Assembly (NCBI GenBank): GCA_021324775.1
Contig: JAJPIM010000026.1
Span: forward strand, 62,001-126,000
Source: Gemmatimonadota bacterium
Lineage (GTDB): Bacteria; Gemmatimonadota; Gemmatimonadetes; Gemmatimonadales; Gemmatimonadaceae
DNA length: 64,000 nt
Direction of reading: 5' to 3'
A program made the translations under genes and the position numbers. The notes under the pieces are model-generated. The model made no database searches, was not told where the DNA came from, and was given only the letters and a program-made list of their open reading frames with translations. Below, in pieces: positions 8,410 to 17,900 of the stretch (positions are counted from its first letter, which is position 1; every line of letters starts with the position of its first letter).

Positions 8410-9154
8410 CGGCAGCTCGGTCTGACTTGCCGGCACGCGGCCGCCGATCGCCGGCGGCCGCGGCGCTTTTGCAGACGCTGTTGACCGGGCACTCCGTGCA
8501 GTGGGCGACGCGGGCGGTGCAGATGAGCGCGCCCAACTCGATCAGCGCCTGGTTCTGCGCATATGCCACCGTGCCGGAGCGGGGGAGCGTGGCTTCGGCG
8601 ATCGCCCACGCGGTTCGCCGCCCGCGGGGCGTCCTCGGATCGAGGCGCGGCGCGAACACGCGGATCAGCACGCGGGCCACGTTGGTGTCGACGAGTGCGG
8701 CGCGCCGCTCGTACGCAAACGACGCGACGGCGCCCGCGGTGTATTCCCCGATGCCGGGCAGCGCGCGCAGGGCGGCCGGGTCAGCCGGGAGGGCCGGGGC
8801 CGTGAGGCGGGCCAGCCGGTGAAGGGACCGCGCGCGCGCGTAGTAGCCGAGTCCTTCCCAGGCCTCCATGACCTGCGCCGGGTCCGATGCGGCGATCGAC
8901 GCGAGTGTCGGAAACCGCCGGAGGAACTCTCCGTACCTGGGCACGACGCGGACGACCTGTGTCTGCTGGAGCATGAGCTCCGAGACCAGCACCTCGTACG
9001 GATCACGCGTGCGGCGCCACGGCAGATCTCGCGCGTTCCGCCGATACCAGGCGCGCAGCCGCCGGCCAAACTCCAGTCGCGCGGCCTTCGGGATGGTGCA
9101 CCGGGCGGTCGCTGGCGGCCGGGCAGCGGAGCGGCCAGCCCGCGGGCCGGTCAC
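8249..9154 (-). CDS. mutY: Adenine DNA glycosylase MutY
   Basis: It removes adenine mispaired with 8-oxoguanine in base-excision repair. From a GTG at 9154 the protein is 301 residues. It has catalytic Glu59 (SELMLQQTQ), the helix-hairpin-helix LPGIGEYTAGA and catalytic Asp156 (VDTNVARV). The 4Fe-4S motif C-x6-C-x2-C-x5-C is at 212-228. The GTG overlaps the TGA of the nickel transporter gene (GTGA), which implies translational coupling and sets the start. The C-terminal 8-oxoG-recognition (NUDIX-like) domain of MutY is missing. After the cluster comes a ~70-residue Arg/Ala/Ser-rich tail encoded antisense to citrate synthase, because no earlier stop occurs in frame. Confidence 0.9.
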   Translation of the reverse strand: MTGPRAGRSAARPPATARCTIPKAARLEFGRRLRAWYRRNARDLPWRRTRDPYEVLVSELMLQQTQVVRVVPRYGEFLRRFPTLASIAASDPAQVMEAWEGLGYYARARSLHRLARLTAPALPADPAALRALPGIGEYTAGAVASFAYERRAALVDTNVARVLIRVFAPRLDPRTPRGRRTAWAIAEATLPRSGTVAYAQNQALIELGALICTARVAHCTECPVNSVCKSAAAAGDRRPRAGKSDRAAATARRDPSASADRVVPATRYRSAAAARSSAPCRAASPPTAPATRPSARSRTAP

Positions 9155-10218
9155 GCGGCCTCGATCCGGTCGTAGCCCTTGATCTCGTACACGATGGCCG
9201 ACACGATCCAACTCGCGACGAACACGCCGATGATCACATAACCGATGATGCCGAAATGCCGGTTGAGCGACCGGATCAGTTCCCACACCGGGCCCTGTAG
9301 CCCCAGTTTGTCGGCGAGCAGGCCGAACGCCTCGATGCCGCCGACCAGCAACGCGACGAGCACCGACACGGCGGTGATGGTCATGTTGTAGTAGAGTTTG
9401 CGGAGCGGTTTGACATACGCCCATCCGTAGGCTCCGACCATGAGGATGCTGTCGGTGGTGTCGACCAGAGCCATCCCCGCGGTGAACAGTGCGGGAAAGA
9501 CCAGAATCGACCACATCGGCATTCCCTTCGACGCCTCGGCGGCGGAGATCCCGAGCAGCCCGATCTCGGTGGCGGTGTCGAAGCCCAGGCCGAAGAGGAA
9601 TCCGAGCGGATACATGTGCCAGCTCCGTCGGACCAGTCCGAACACTGGGCGGAATACGCGCGCAACCAGTCCGCCTCCGGCCAACAGCGTGTCGAGATCT
9701 TCCTGGACGTATGGGCCGCCCTGCCGTACCCGGTGGAACGTGCGATACACCGTGGCCAGGATCACCAGATTGATGATCGCGATGGCCAGAAGGAACAGGG
9801 CGGACACGACGGTGCCGATGACGCCCCCAATGTCGCGCAGTGTCGCGAACTGCTGGCTGAACGCGATGGCCGTGGCACCGATGGCGATCGACGCGAGCAC
9901 GACCACCGTCGAGTGGCCGAGCGAGAAGAACAGTCCAACGGCGACCGGCCGTTCACCCTCCTGCATCAGCTTGCGCGTCACATTGTCAATCGCCGCGATG
10001 TGATCGGCGTCGATCGCGTGCCGCAGTCCGAGTCCGTACGCGAGCAGGGCGGTCCCGAGTATGACGGGGTACTGGTGGAACGCCGCGAGCGCCCATCCCC
10101 ACGCGGCGAGATTCGCGGCGACGAGGCCCGTGTAGATGCCGGTGATGCGGCCCCGTTGGGAGCTGCGGGCGGTGAAAATGGCGGACGACTCCTGATGCTC
10201 GGACGTGCTCGGCGGCAT
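9151..10218 (-). CDS. NiCoT-family nickel/cobalt transporter
   Basis: This 355-residue inner-membrane permease imports Ni2+ or Co2+. It carries the NiCoT signature RHAIDADHIAAIDN (H-x4-DH) in an early helix, SLGHSTVV, and LGFDTATEIGLL, with about eight membrane segments. The start at 10218 overlaps the deacetylase stop by one base (TGATG), so longer upstream readings are unlikely. No nickel enzyme lies nearby, but a cobalamin adenosyltransferase gene at 42549 makes cobalt a reasonable substrate. The motif alone does not decide between the metals. Confidence 0.9.
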   Translation of the reverse strand: MPPSTSEHQESSAIFTARSSQRGRITGIYTGLVAANLAAWGWALAAFHQYPVILGTALLAYGLGLRHAIDADHIAAIDNVTRKLMQEGERPVAVGLFFSLGHSTVVVLASIAIGATAIAFSQQFATLRDIGGVIGTVVSALFLLAIAIINLVILATVYRTFHRVRQGGPYVQEDLDTLLAGGGLVARVFRPVFGLVRRSWHMYPLGFLFGLGFDTATEIGLLGISAAEASKGMPMWSILVFPALFTAGMALVDTTDSILMVGAYGWAYVKPLRKLYYNMTITAVSVLVALLVGGIEAFGLLADKLGLQGPVWELIRSLNRHFGIIGYVIIGVFVASWIVSAIVYEIKGYDRIEAA

Positions 10219-11015
10219 CAGGCCGGCGTCGCGGCTGGCGCCGGGGACGCTGGGGACGCCGGGGGTGCCGCGCCGATCGCGGCCAGAGCCTCGCCGACGG
10301 TCAGGATGCGCATGCCCGCGCCGGCGGCGCACCGCACCGTGTCCTCGAAGTACCGCGGCGTGCAGCCGAACGGCGAGGGATGGTCGCGGACGTCATGGGT
10401 GTAGAAGATGAGCCATCGCCCGGGCCGCGCGGCGCCGGCGATGAGGGCCTGGATGTCCGGAAAGGCGACGGAGTCGCTGTAGAGGTGATTGGCGCGAAGA
10501 AAGTTGAGATCGGCCACCGGGCCGTTGCACCCGCCGATCGTGCCCCGGCAACTCGGGCATTGGCGTGCGGCGGCCTTCTTCACCGCGGGCGTCACCGCAC
10601 CGAACGGAAACGCGAAATGCGCGGACGCCCCATCACCGACGAGCTGCTGCAACGCCTCGTGGCCCCTGGCGATCTCCGCCGCGTATGCGGCCGTCGAGAG
10701 CGAGCGGCACGACACGTGGCTGTAGGTGTGGGTCCCCAACTCGTGGCCATCGCGGAGCAGGTCGGGCAGGTCGGCTGTGCGGTACCGATCGCTGGACGGA
10801 GGGCCGCCGTCCATCCAGCCGGCCGCCGCGTAGTACGTACCGTGGCCGCCGAACGCCCGCAACGTCGCACCGGCCGCGTCGTACGCGGAGCGCGGAAAGT
10901 CGTCGAACGTGAAGGTCACCATCGGCGGCGTCTCGCCGAGCGCGACGGGTCTCCGGTGCACCGCGGAGACGGCGCTGTAGTACGCTCGTTTGAGCGAGTC
11001 GCGAATGGTGGCCAT
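10218..11015 (-). CDS. Polysaccharide deacetylase (NodB homology, CE4-like)
   Basis: This 265-residue protein of the carbohydrate esterase 4 fold acts on N- or O-acetyl groups of polysaccharide. Motif 1 is TFTFDDFP (metal-binding Asp pair), motif 2 HTYSH (H-x3-H), and the C-terminal motif FYTHDV. A Cys-x2-Cys pair (CPSCRG) in the middle is unusual. There is no signal peptide, so it may act in the cytoplasm or on a lipid-linked intermediate. The C-terminus is a Pro/Ala-rich tail. It lies ten bases after the FkbH-like gene and overlaps the transporter gene by one base, in one operon. Confidence 0.85.
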   Translation of the reverse strand: MATIRDSLKRAYYSAVSAVHRRPVALGETPPMVTFTFDDFPRSAYDAAGATLRAFGGHGTYYAAAGWMDGGPPSSDRYRTADLPDLLRDGHELGTHTYSHVSCRSLSTAAYAAEIARGHEALQQLVGDGASAHFAFPFGAVTPAVKKAAARQCPSCRGTIGGCNGPVADLNFLRANHLYSDSVAFPDIQALIAGAARPGRWLIFYTHDVRDHPSPFGCTPRYFEDTVRCAAGAGMRILTVGEALAAIGAAPPASPASPAPAATPA

Positions 11016-11025
11016 GCCGGAGATC

Positions 11026-12921
11026 TTACCCCGGGGAGGCGCCAGCCGGCGAGTCCTCCGCCGGATGGTAGATCACCTCGATAATGCCGTCGTCGGGGAC
11101 GTCCCGTGTCTGGCTGAAGATCAGGGACGACCCCGCCTCGGTCTCGCCGGCCGGCTCGAAGCCGACATCGTCGAACACCCGCCCCGATGGCGCGTTGCGC
11201 GGGGTCTTGCGATAATTGGCATAGACATCGCGGCCGGCCGGCTGGCGGTACCGCGTCAGGATGTATGAGAGAAGCGCGTGCTCGACGCGCTTGGACTGCA
11301 CGCGGCAACTGAAGGCGAGGTCCGTGATCCGCGGCTCGCGGCGGTCGACGATGCAGAATCCGACGACGCCGTAGTCGCCGAACCGGTCGCGGCAATCGAG
11401 CACAAACGTGTCCAGGTACGGCGTGGCGATGATGCGTTCGAGGACCGCCCGGTCGTACCGGTTACCGGAGAAATTCATCTGGTTCGTGCGCTGCGTCAGC
11501 TCGTGCACGCGCTGCACGTTGGCCGGTGTCAGGGGGCGGAGATGTGCCTCGAGATGGCAGTCGCGAAGAAACGCGAGATAGTCGTCACCGAACCGGCCCG
11601 CGACCGTCTGCCGGACTGACTCGGTCTGGTACATTTTCCGCCGCTCACCGGCTTCCGCGGTCACCGGGACCTGGCACTCGGCCAGCGAGGGGATCGAGCG
11701 GTACGCATTCGCGTTGAGCGTGCGGACCTCGGGGCACCCCGCGAGGACCTGCGCGAGCTCGAAGTCGGAGTCGTCCACGAAGAGCAGCGTATCGAGCCCG
11801 ATGTTGAGCTGCTGGGCAATGCGCTTGATCGCCTCGCTCTTGGGGCCCCACGAGATCTCCGGGTACAGGAAGTACTCGCGGATGCCGAATTGCTCCAGCA
11901 CCTTGAGCGCTTCGGGGGCGTCGTTCTTGCTCGCGACCGAGTGCAGGATACCACGCTGGTCGAGCTGCTGGATGATCTCCGTGATGCCGGGCTTGAGCGT
12001 GAGGGCTGCCGCGCCGTCTTCGACGAGTATGCCGTCCCACATCGTGTTGTCGAGATCCCACACGATGCACTTGTACGTCTTGGCTTTGGTCTTGGCCTCG
12101 GTGGAGGCGCCGGTGGCCGCGCCGCCGGTCTTGCCGTTACGTTCCGCCGCCGGGCCCGGGGTGTCGGGCGTGAGTGTGGCGCCGCTCGCGAAGTCCACCA
12201 TCCCGAAATACAGCGTCGTGCCATCCGGCACGTTGTTCGGGATCAGCTCGACGCTGAACGGCGCGTGGACATCGAGCGCGCGCGTGATGTCCGTCATGGG
12301 AACTGCGAAGCGCGAATATCCCGGGGCCGCGGTGAGCAGCGTCTGGAACGGGAGCGGATGCGACGGATCGTCGGGCCGCATGGTGAGCGACAGGGCGATC
12401 GCCGCCGTGTTGGGATTGTAGCACTCCACCACGAAGTATTCCGGCATCTGTGCCGAGGCGCGGCGCGACTGCGCTTTCTTCTTCTTGTAGTCGTACCGGC
12501 GCCACATCGCGAAGCGCTTGACCGGCGCCGGAACTCCGATCTGATACAGTACCTGGCCCAGCCGCCGATCGCGCTGCTCGAGCGATCGCGCCTCGCCCGC
12601 CGGCATCAGGTGGACGTTGCCCGGCGCCCACAGCTTGCCCCACTGCTTGAACGAGATCTTGAGGATGTAGCCGTTGGCCGTCTGTGGGGCGTCGAGGCGC
12701 ACCATGCCATCGACGAACCGGCGGCACTTCCCGTCTGTCCGTGGCGAGTAGAGGTCGCACGTCGTGTAGCACGTCGGCCAGACGCACTCGGTGCAGTGCT
12801 CGCCCCACGGCAAGACGGACCGGGTGGTGACCTGGCCGGCCAGATCGTGGAAGCGCTGCCTGATCGGCGCCGGAATCTGGTCCGCGGACTCGACGTGTCC
12901 GTTGACCTCCGTCTCATACAT
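11026..12921 (-). CDS. FkbH-like HAD-superfamily protein with N-terminal cysteine-rich domain
   Basis: This 631-residue protein has an FkbH-like module: HAD motif VWDLDNTMWDG (nucleophile Asp289, Asp291), LFVDDSDFE, then a GNAT-like C-terminal half (NQMNFSGNRYD, FGDYGVVGF). Family members load glyceryl or acyl units onto carrier proteins or sugars. The N-terminal ~250 residues are not part of the usual FkbH protein. They hold five cysteines (43, 46, 51, 55, 66) spaced like a metal or Fe-S site, then a predicted beta-rich segment and an Ala/Lys-rich linker at 255-282. It is the first gene of the FkbH-deacetylase-NiCoT-MutY operon. With the deacetylase it suggests modification of a cell-surface glycan (inference). 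Confidence 0.8.
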   Translation of the reverse strand: MYETEVNGHVESADQIPAPIRQRFHDLAGQVTTRSVLPWGEHCTECVWPTCYTTCDLYSPRTDGKCRRFVDGMVRLDAPQTANGYILKISFKQWGKLWAPGNVHLMPAGEARSLEQRDRRLGQVLYQIGVPAPVKRFAMWRRYDYKKKKAQSRRASAQMPEYFVVECYNPNTAAIALSLTMRPDDPSHPLPFQTLLTAAPGYSRFAVPMTDITRALDVHAPFSVELIPNNVPDGTTLYFGMVDFASGATLTPDTPGPAAERNGKTGGAATGASTEAKTKAKTYKCIVWDLDNTMWDGILVEDGAAALTLKPGITEIIQQLDQRGILHSVASKNDAPEALKVLEQFGIREYFLYPEISWGPKSEAIKRIAQQLNIGLDTLLFVDDSDFELAQVLAGCPEVRTLNANAYRSIPSLAECQVPVTAEAGERRKMYQTESVRQTVAGRFGDDYLAFLRDCHLEAHLRPLTPANVQRVHELTQRTNQMNFSGNRYDRAVLERIIATPYLDTFVLDCRDRFGDYGVVGFCIVDRREPRITDLAFSCRVQSKRVEHALLSYILTRYRQPAGRDVYANYRKTPRNAPSGRVFDDVGFEPAGETEAGSSLIFSQTRDVPDDGIIEVIYHPAEDSPAGASPG

Positions 12922-13450
12922 CGGGAAGACTCGGTCCTGGTGCGTGGCGACAGAACATGCGGGTGTCTAATTATATCTGGTGTGGTGGACCCGGCATTTG
13001 CGGGACAGAGCGGCACTTCCGCCGGATGGGTGCCGTCATTGTGACCGGCCTGGCCGGCACGTGGCAGGCGCTCGCGGGCGCGATGGGCTGCGTCGGACGC
13101 GCTCTCTTAGGCGACGATTGGCGGCCGCCGGGGTTGCAGCCGGCATTGAGGTTTCGGCGCGGGCACGGGGCGTCAGCATGGGCGACGCGTCGCGCGTACA
13201 CGTGTGGGTAGGGATCCGCCCCGGGAGTTCGTGGGGGGCGGCCGGCGTTTGGCGGTGGGCTCCGGTCCGCCGCGCGAGGCAGTTTCTGGTTGAGTTAGCG
13301 GTGCTACACTGGCCCGGGGCAGTTGCGGCACGATTGCCTCGCCGAGATGGCGTTCCCTCGAGACCGCGTTCCCTCGAAAAGGCGCTCCTCCGGCCCGGTC
13401 TTGCCGATCACGACCGCCTCACGGGTGCGGTCGCAAAGAGGTATTGCGCG
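12922..13450. other. Divergent intergenic region between FkbH and TolC genes
   Basis: No gene is supported in these ~530 bases. It holds a perfect minus-strand -10 hexamer (TATAAT, 12970-12975) placed about 50 bases ahead of the FkbH start. On the plus strand, a weak -10 (TACACT, 13305-13310) lies ahead of the efflux operon with only a poor -35 (TTTCTG, 13283-13288). The remainder is GC-rich with short shadow frames only. Confidence 0.5.
12970..12975 (-). promoter_or_regulatory. -10 element for the FkbH operon
   Basis: The minus strand reads TATAAT, an exact consensus -10 in a GC-rich context, about 50 bases upstream of the FkbH-like start codon. No consensus -35 is visible at the expected distance. 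Confidence 0.45.
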
Positions 13451-14911
13451 ATGGGTTGGAGGACGGGTTTGCGGATACATGCGCGGTTTGGACGCCTGCT
13501 TTGTGGATGTGTGGCGGCTGCGGCGCTCGCGACGCCGGCGGCTCGCGCGCAGGGGGGCGGCGATTCCGCGGCGCACGCGGGCCAGGCGCGGATGCCTGCG
13601 GCCGCCGACACAACACCGCCGGCGCCCCTCCGGCCGCTGACCTATGGGTACGACACGACCCGAACCGACAGCACGGTGCAGTATGCGGCCGTGATGGGGA
13701 TCGACGAAGTCGTGCAGGCGACGCTCCGCAACAGCCCCGCGATCGCGCAGGCCAACGGCGCCGTGCGTACGGGCCAATCCGGTGAGCGGGTCGCATACGG
13801 GGAGTTTCTGCCGGCGCTCACGATGAACTCGGGGATATTTCAGAGCAACGAACGCTCGCTTCCGTCCGGACCGGTGAGCGGGCCGGTGTTCTCCTATCAG
13901 GCACAGGCGTACTCGCTCGGGCTGGAGGCGTCGTACGACGTCTTTACCGGCGGGCGCCGCAGCGCCGACATCAGAGCGGCGCGGGCCAACACCCGCTCGG
14001 CTGACGCGGCGCTCATCGAGCAGCGGTACGCGGTCCGCCTCACCGCTCGGGCGGCGTTCTACCAGGTGCGCCGGTCGCGAGATCTGGTCGCCGTGTCGCT
14101 GGATCGCGTGGCGACCGCGGACCGCGCGCTGCAATACGCGGATGCGCGGATGCGGCGGGGAACCGCTACCCGCGCCGACGTGCTGCTGGCGCGGCTCAAC
14201 CTGACGACGGCGCACGAGCAGTTGATCGCGGCCCGCGACACGTTCACCACGAGCGTGTATGCGCTGGGCCGCCTGGTCGGCGTGGATGGCGCCGTGGGGA
14301 CGCGAGGCGGTGACAGCCTGCCGCCGGTGGCGCTGTCGCTCGGGGACTCGGCGCTCATCGATCTTGCCGTCCACGGCAGCCCGGGCGTACGGACGGCAGA
14401 TGAATTCGCGCGTGCAACGGACGCGACCGTGCGGTCCACGCAGACCCAGTACGTTCCGGACATCCGGTTGACCGGCGGTTACAACTGGGCGAACAACTCG
14501 GAGGCGTTCGGCTCGATCCGGCCCGGGTGGCTGATCGAGCTGGGGACGACGTTTCCGCTATTCAACGGATTCCAGCGCGAGGACGACGTGACGCGGGCGT
14601 CGGTGACCGCGCGTACGGCGAAGGTCACGGCCACGGACACGCGCCGGTTTGCGCGGGCCGAGGCGGAGCGGCTGCTGGCGAGCGTCCGGTTTACCTGGCA
14701 GAACGTGGCAGAGTCAGAGGAAGCGGTGCGGGTGTCTCAGGAGGATCTGCGGGTGGTGAGCGTCCGGTATCAGAACGGGGTGGACACGTTCCTCGATCTC
14801 AGTACGGCGCAACTCGCGGAGGCGCAGGCCGGGGTGGATCTCGTGACGGCGCGCTATAACTATCTGATTGCCCGTGCATCGCTGGAGGCGCTCGTGGGGC
14901 GCGATCTGTAG
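13451..14911 (+). CDS. TolC-family outer-membrane efflux protein
   Basis: The 486-residue protein is the outer-membrane channel of the adjacent RND system. The start at 13451 places a signal peptide first (LLCGCVAAAALATPAARAQ, cleavage expected after ARA). Two long OEP repeats follow, with typical helical-hairpin phrases such as YDVFTGGRRSADIRAARAN, RRGTATRADVLLARLNL, TTFPLFNGFQRE and YQNGVDTFLDLSTAQ. The Shine-Dalgarno of the next gene follows its stop directly. Longer upstream readings of this frame have no coding support. Confidence 0.92.
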   Translation: MGWRTGLRIHARFGRLLCGCVAAAALATPAARAQGGGDSAAHAGQARMPAAADTTPPAPLRPLTYGYDTTRTDSTVQYAAVMGIDEVVQATLRNSPAIAQANGAVRTGQSGERVAYGEFLPALTMNSGIFQSNERSLPSGPVSGPVFSYQAQAYSLGLEASYDVFTGGRRSADIRAARANTRSADAALIEQRYAVRLTARAAFYQVRRSRDLVAVSLDRVATADRALQYADARMRRGTATRADVLLARLNLTTAHEQLIAARDTFTTSVYALGRLVGVDGAVGTRGGDSLPPVALSLGDSALIDLAVHGSPGVRTADEFARATDATVRSTQTQYVPDIRLTGGYNWANNSEAFGSIRPGWLIELGTTFPLFNGFQREDDVTRASVTARTAKVTATDTRRFARAEAERLLASVRFTWQNVAESEEAVRVSQEDLRVVSVRYQNGVDTFLDLSTAQLAEAQAGVDLVTARYNYLIARASLEALVGRDL

Positions 14912-14926
14912 GAGGAGCGGCCCGCC

Positions 14927-17900
14927 ATGATGTGGATCGTCATTCTGGCGCTGCGGCGGCCATACACGTTCGTGTGTATGTCGCTGCTGATCTTCATCTT
15001 CGGGATCTTCGCGATCGTGCGGATGCCGGTCGACATCTTCCCGGTGATCAACCTGCCGGTGGTCACCGTGGTGTGGTACTACTACGGGATGGCGCCGGAG
15101 GAGATGGAGCGCCGGATCGTGACCTCGAGCGAGCGGTTCTACTCCTCGACCGCGAACGACATCGAGCACATCGAATCCTCGTCGTTCGCCGGCGTCGCCG
15201 TGATCAAGATCTACTTCCAGCCGGACGCCGATGTCGCCGCCGGAGTGGCGCAGATCACCGCGGCGTCGGAAGCGATCATCAAGGTGCTCCCACCGGGCGC
15301 GACGCCGCCCACGATCGTCCGGTTCAACGCGACCGACGTCCCGATCGCCCAGCTCGCCCTGGGCAGCAACTCGATGTCCGAGGACCAGGTCAACGACTTC
15401 GGCAACAACTTCGTCCGGGTGCCGCTGGCCACGATTCGTGGAGCCGCGATCGGACCGAGCGTGGGAGGGAAGCCGCGGCAGGTAATGGTGGACCTCGATC
15501 TGGCCGCGCTGTATTCCAAGGGGCTGTCGCCGTCGGACGTCAGCAACGCCATCAACGCGGGCAACGTGATCCTGCCGGCCGGCACCGTCAAGATCGGCGG
15601 CCGTGAGTATAACGTGCGCACGAACGCCAGCCCCGACTCCGTCCGGGATCTCAATGATCTGCCGATCAAGCAGATCAACGGGGCGACCGTGTACGTGCGC
15701 GACGTGGCGCACGTGCGGGAAGGGTCGGGCGTCCAGGTCAACATCGTCCGGTTGAACGGCAGGCGCGGCATCGTCATTCCCATATTCAAGACGGGAAACG
15801 CTTCGACGCTCGATGTCATCGCGGCGGTCAAGCACATGCTGCCGGCCCTGCAGGGGATGCTGCCGGCCGGTATGCACGTCGAGCTGCTCGCGGACCAATC
15901 CATCTTCGTGCGGGGCGCGATCAGGGGGGTCGTCACCGAAGCGGTCATCGCCGCGTGCCTGACCGCGCTCATGATTCTGCTGTTCCTCGGCAGTTGGCGA
16001 TCGACGCTGATCGTGGCGACCTCGATCCCGCTCGCGGTGCTCAGCTCGATCATCTGTCTGGGCGCGCTTGGCCAGACGCTCAATCAGATGACCCTGGGCG
16101 GGCTCGCGCTGGCGGTCGGCATCCTCGTGGACGATGCCACCGTCGAGATCGAGAACATCAATCGCAACGTGCATCAAGGAAAGGAGATCCTGCAGGCGAT
16201 CGTCGATGCGGCCAGCCAGATCGCGACACCCACCTTCGTGGCCTCGCTGTCGATCTCCATCGTGTTCATTCCGATCTTCCTGTTGAGCGGTCCGGCCGCG
16301 TCACTCTTCCGGCCGCTGGCCATGGCGGTCGTTTTCGCCGTGCTGTCTTCGTATCTGCTCTCGCGCACGATCGTGCCGACGATGGCGCGCTATCTCCTTG
16401 CCGCCGAGGCGCACCAGCTGGCACTCGTGCGGTCGCGGCTCGGGCACATCCTGCATGGAGGCGATGAGGCGGCGCTGCCGGACGCGGGCACCTCGCGCTT
16501 CCGCCAACTGCATCTGGCCTTCGACGCGGCGTTCGAGCGCGCGCGAATGAGCTACCTCGACGTCCTCGCGTGGTGTGTCGGCCACCGGCGGCCGGTGCTC
16601 CTCGGCGCGGGGCTCTTCTGCGTGGCATCGATGCTGCTCACGCCCTTGATCGGTGAGGACTTCTTTCCGCGGGTCGATGGCGGCCAGTTCCAGCTGCACG
16701 TCCGCGCGCCGACCGGGACACAGGTGGAGGACACGGAGCTGCTGTTCGCGCGGGTGGAGGACGCGATCCGGCGGGAAATCCCGCCGTCGGAGCTCGGTCT
16801 GGTGCTCAGCACCGTCGGACTGCTCAACAACAGCTCCACGTATCTGGCGACGGGATCATCGGCGACCATTGGACCGCAGGATGGCGACATCCTCGTATCG
16901 CTCAACGAAGGGCATCGCCCGACGCAGACCTACGTGCGGAAGTTGCGCGGAGTGCTCCAGAAGCAGTTCCCGGGCGTGACGTTCTTTTTTCAGTCGGCCG
17001 ACATGGTGAGCCAGGTCCTCAACCTCGGCCTTCCGGCACGCGTCGACGTTCAGGTTCAGGGACAGAACAAGCTCGCCGACTATCAGCTCGCGCGGACGCT
17101 CGCCAGGCGCATCAGCCGTGTCCCGGGTGCGGTCGATGTCCGCGTCCAGCAGGTGATGAACTATCCGGAGCTGTTCTTCAACATTGACCGGGACCGCGCG
17201 GCCCAGATCGGACTGGCGCAGCGGGACGTGGCGAACCAACTGACGATCTCCCTCAGCTCGAGCGGCCAGACCGCCCCGAATTTCTGGCTCGACCCGCGCA
17301 ACGGCGTCAGTTATTCCGTCGCCGTGCAAACGCCGCAATACCGCCTGTCGAATGTGGAGGATCTGGTGAACACGCCGGTGGCGGTCGCCGGCCGCCAGAC
17401 GCAGTTGTTCGGGAATCTCGCGACGATGCGGCGCCAGGACGCGATGGGAGTCGTCAGCCACTACAACGTCGCCCCGGTCATGGATGTCTACGCGTCGAAC
17501 GACCGGCGGGACCTGGGCGGTGTCGCTTCGGACATCGACAAGATCGTCGCGAGTGAGCAATCGGCTCTGCCGCGCGGGTCCCAATTCGTCGTGCGCGGGC
17601 AGGTTTCCAGCATGCGCTCATCCTTCCTGGGACTCGGTGTCGGCATTCTGGGCGCGATCGTGCTGGCGTACCTCCTGATGGTCGTCAATTTCCAATCGTG
17701 GGTCGACCCGCTCGTGATCGTTCTCGGGTTGCCTGGTGCGCTCGCCGGGATGATCTGGATGCTCTACGTGACGGGTACCACGTTCAACGTGCCGTCCCTG
17801 ATGGGCGCGGTCATGTCGGTCGGCGTGGCGACATCGAACAGCATCCTGTTGATCGTCTTCGCCGAGGACCAGCGACGGGCGGGGCGTACGGCCGCCCAGG

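Noticed and set aside
9155-9514. N-terminal 120-residue extension of MutY
   Set aside because: It is an out-of-frame shadow of the nickel/cobalt transporter gene; the MutY fold starts after the GTG at 9154.
12980-13450. 157-residue N-terminal extension of the TolC protein
   Set aside because: It is Arg/Gly-rich, unlike any exported protein, and precedes a perfectly good signal peptide at 13451.
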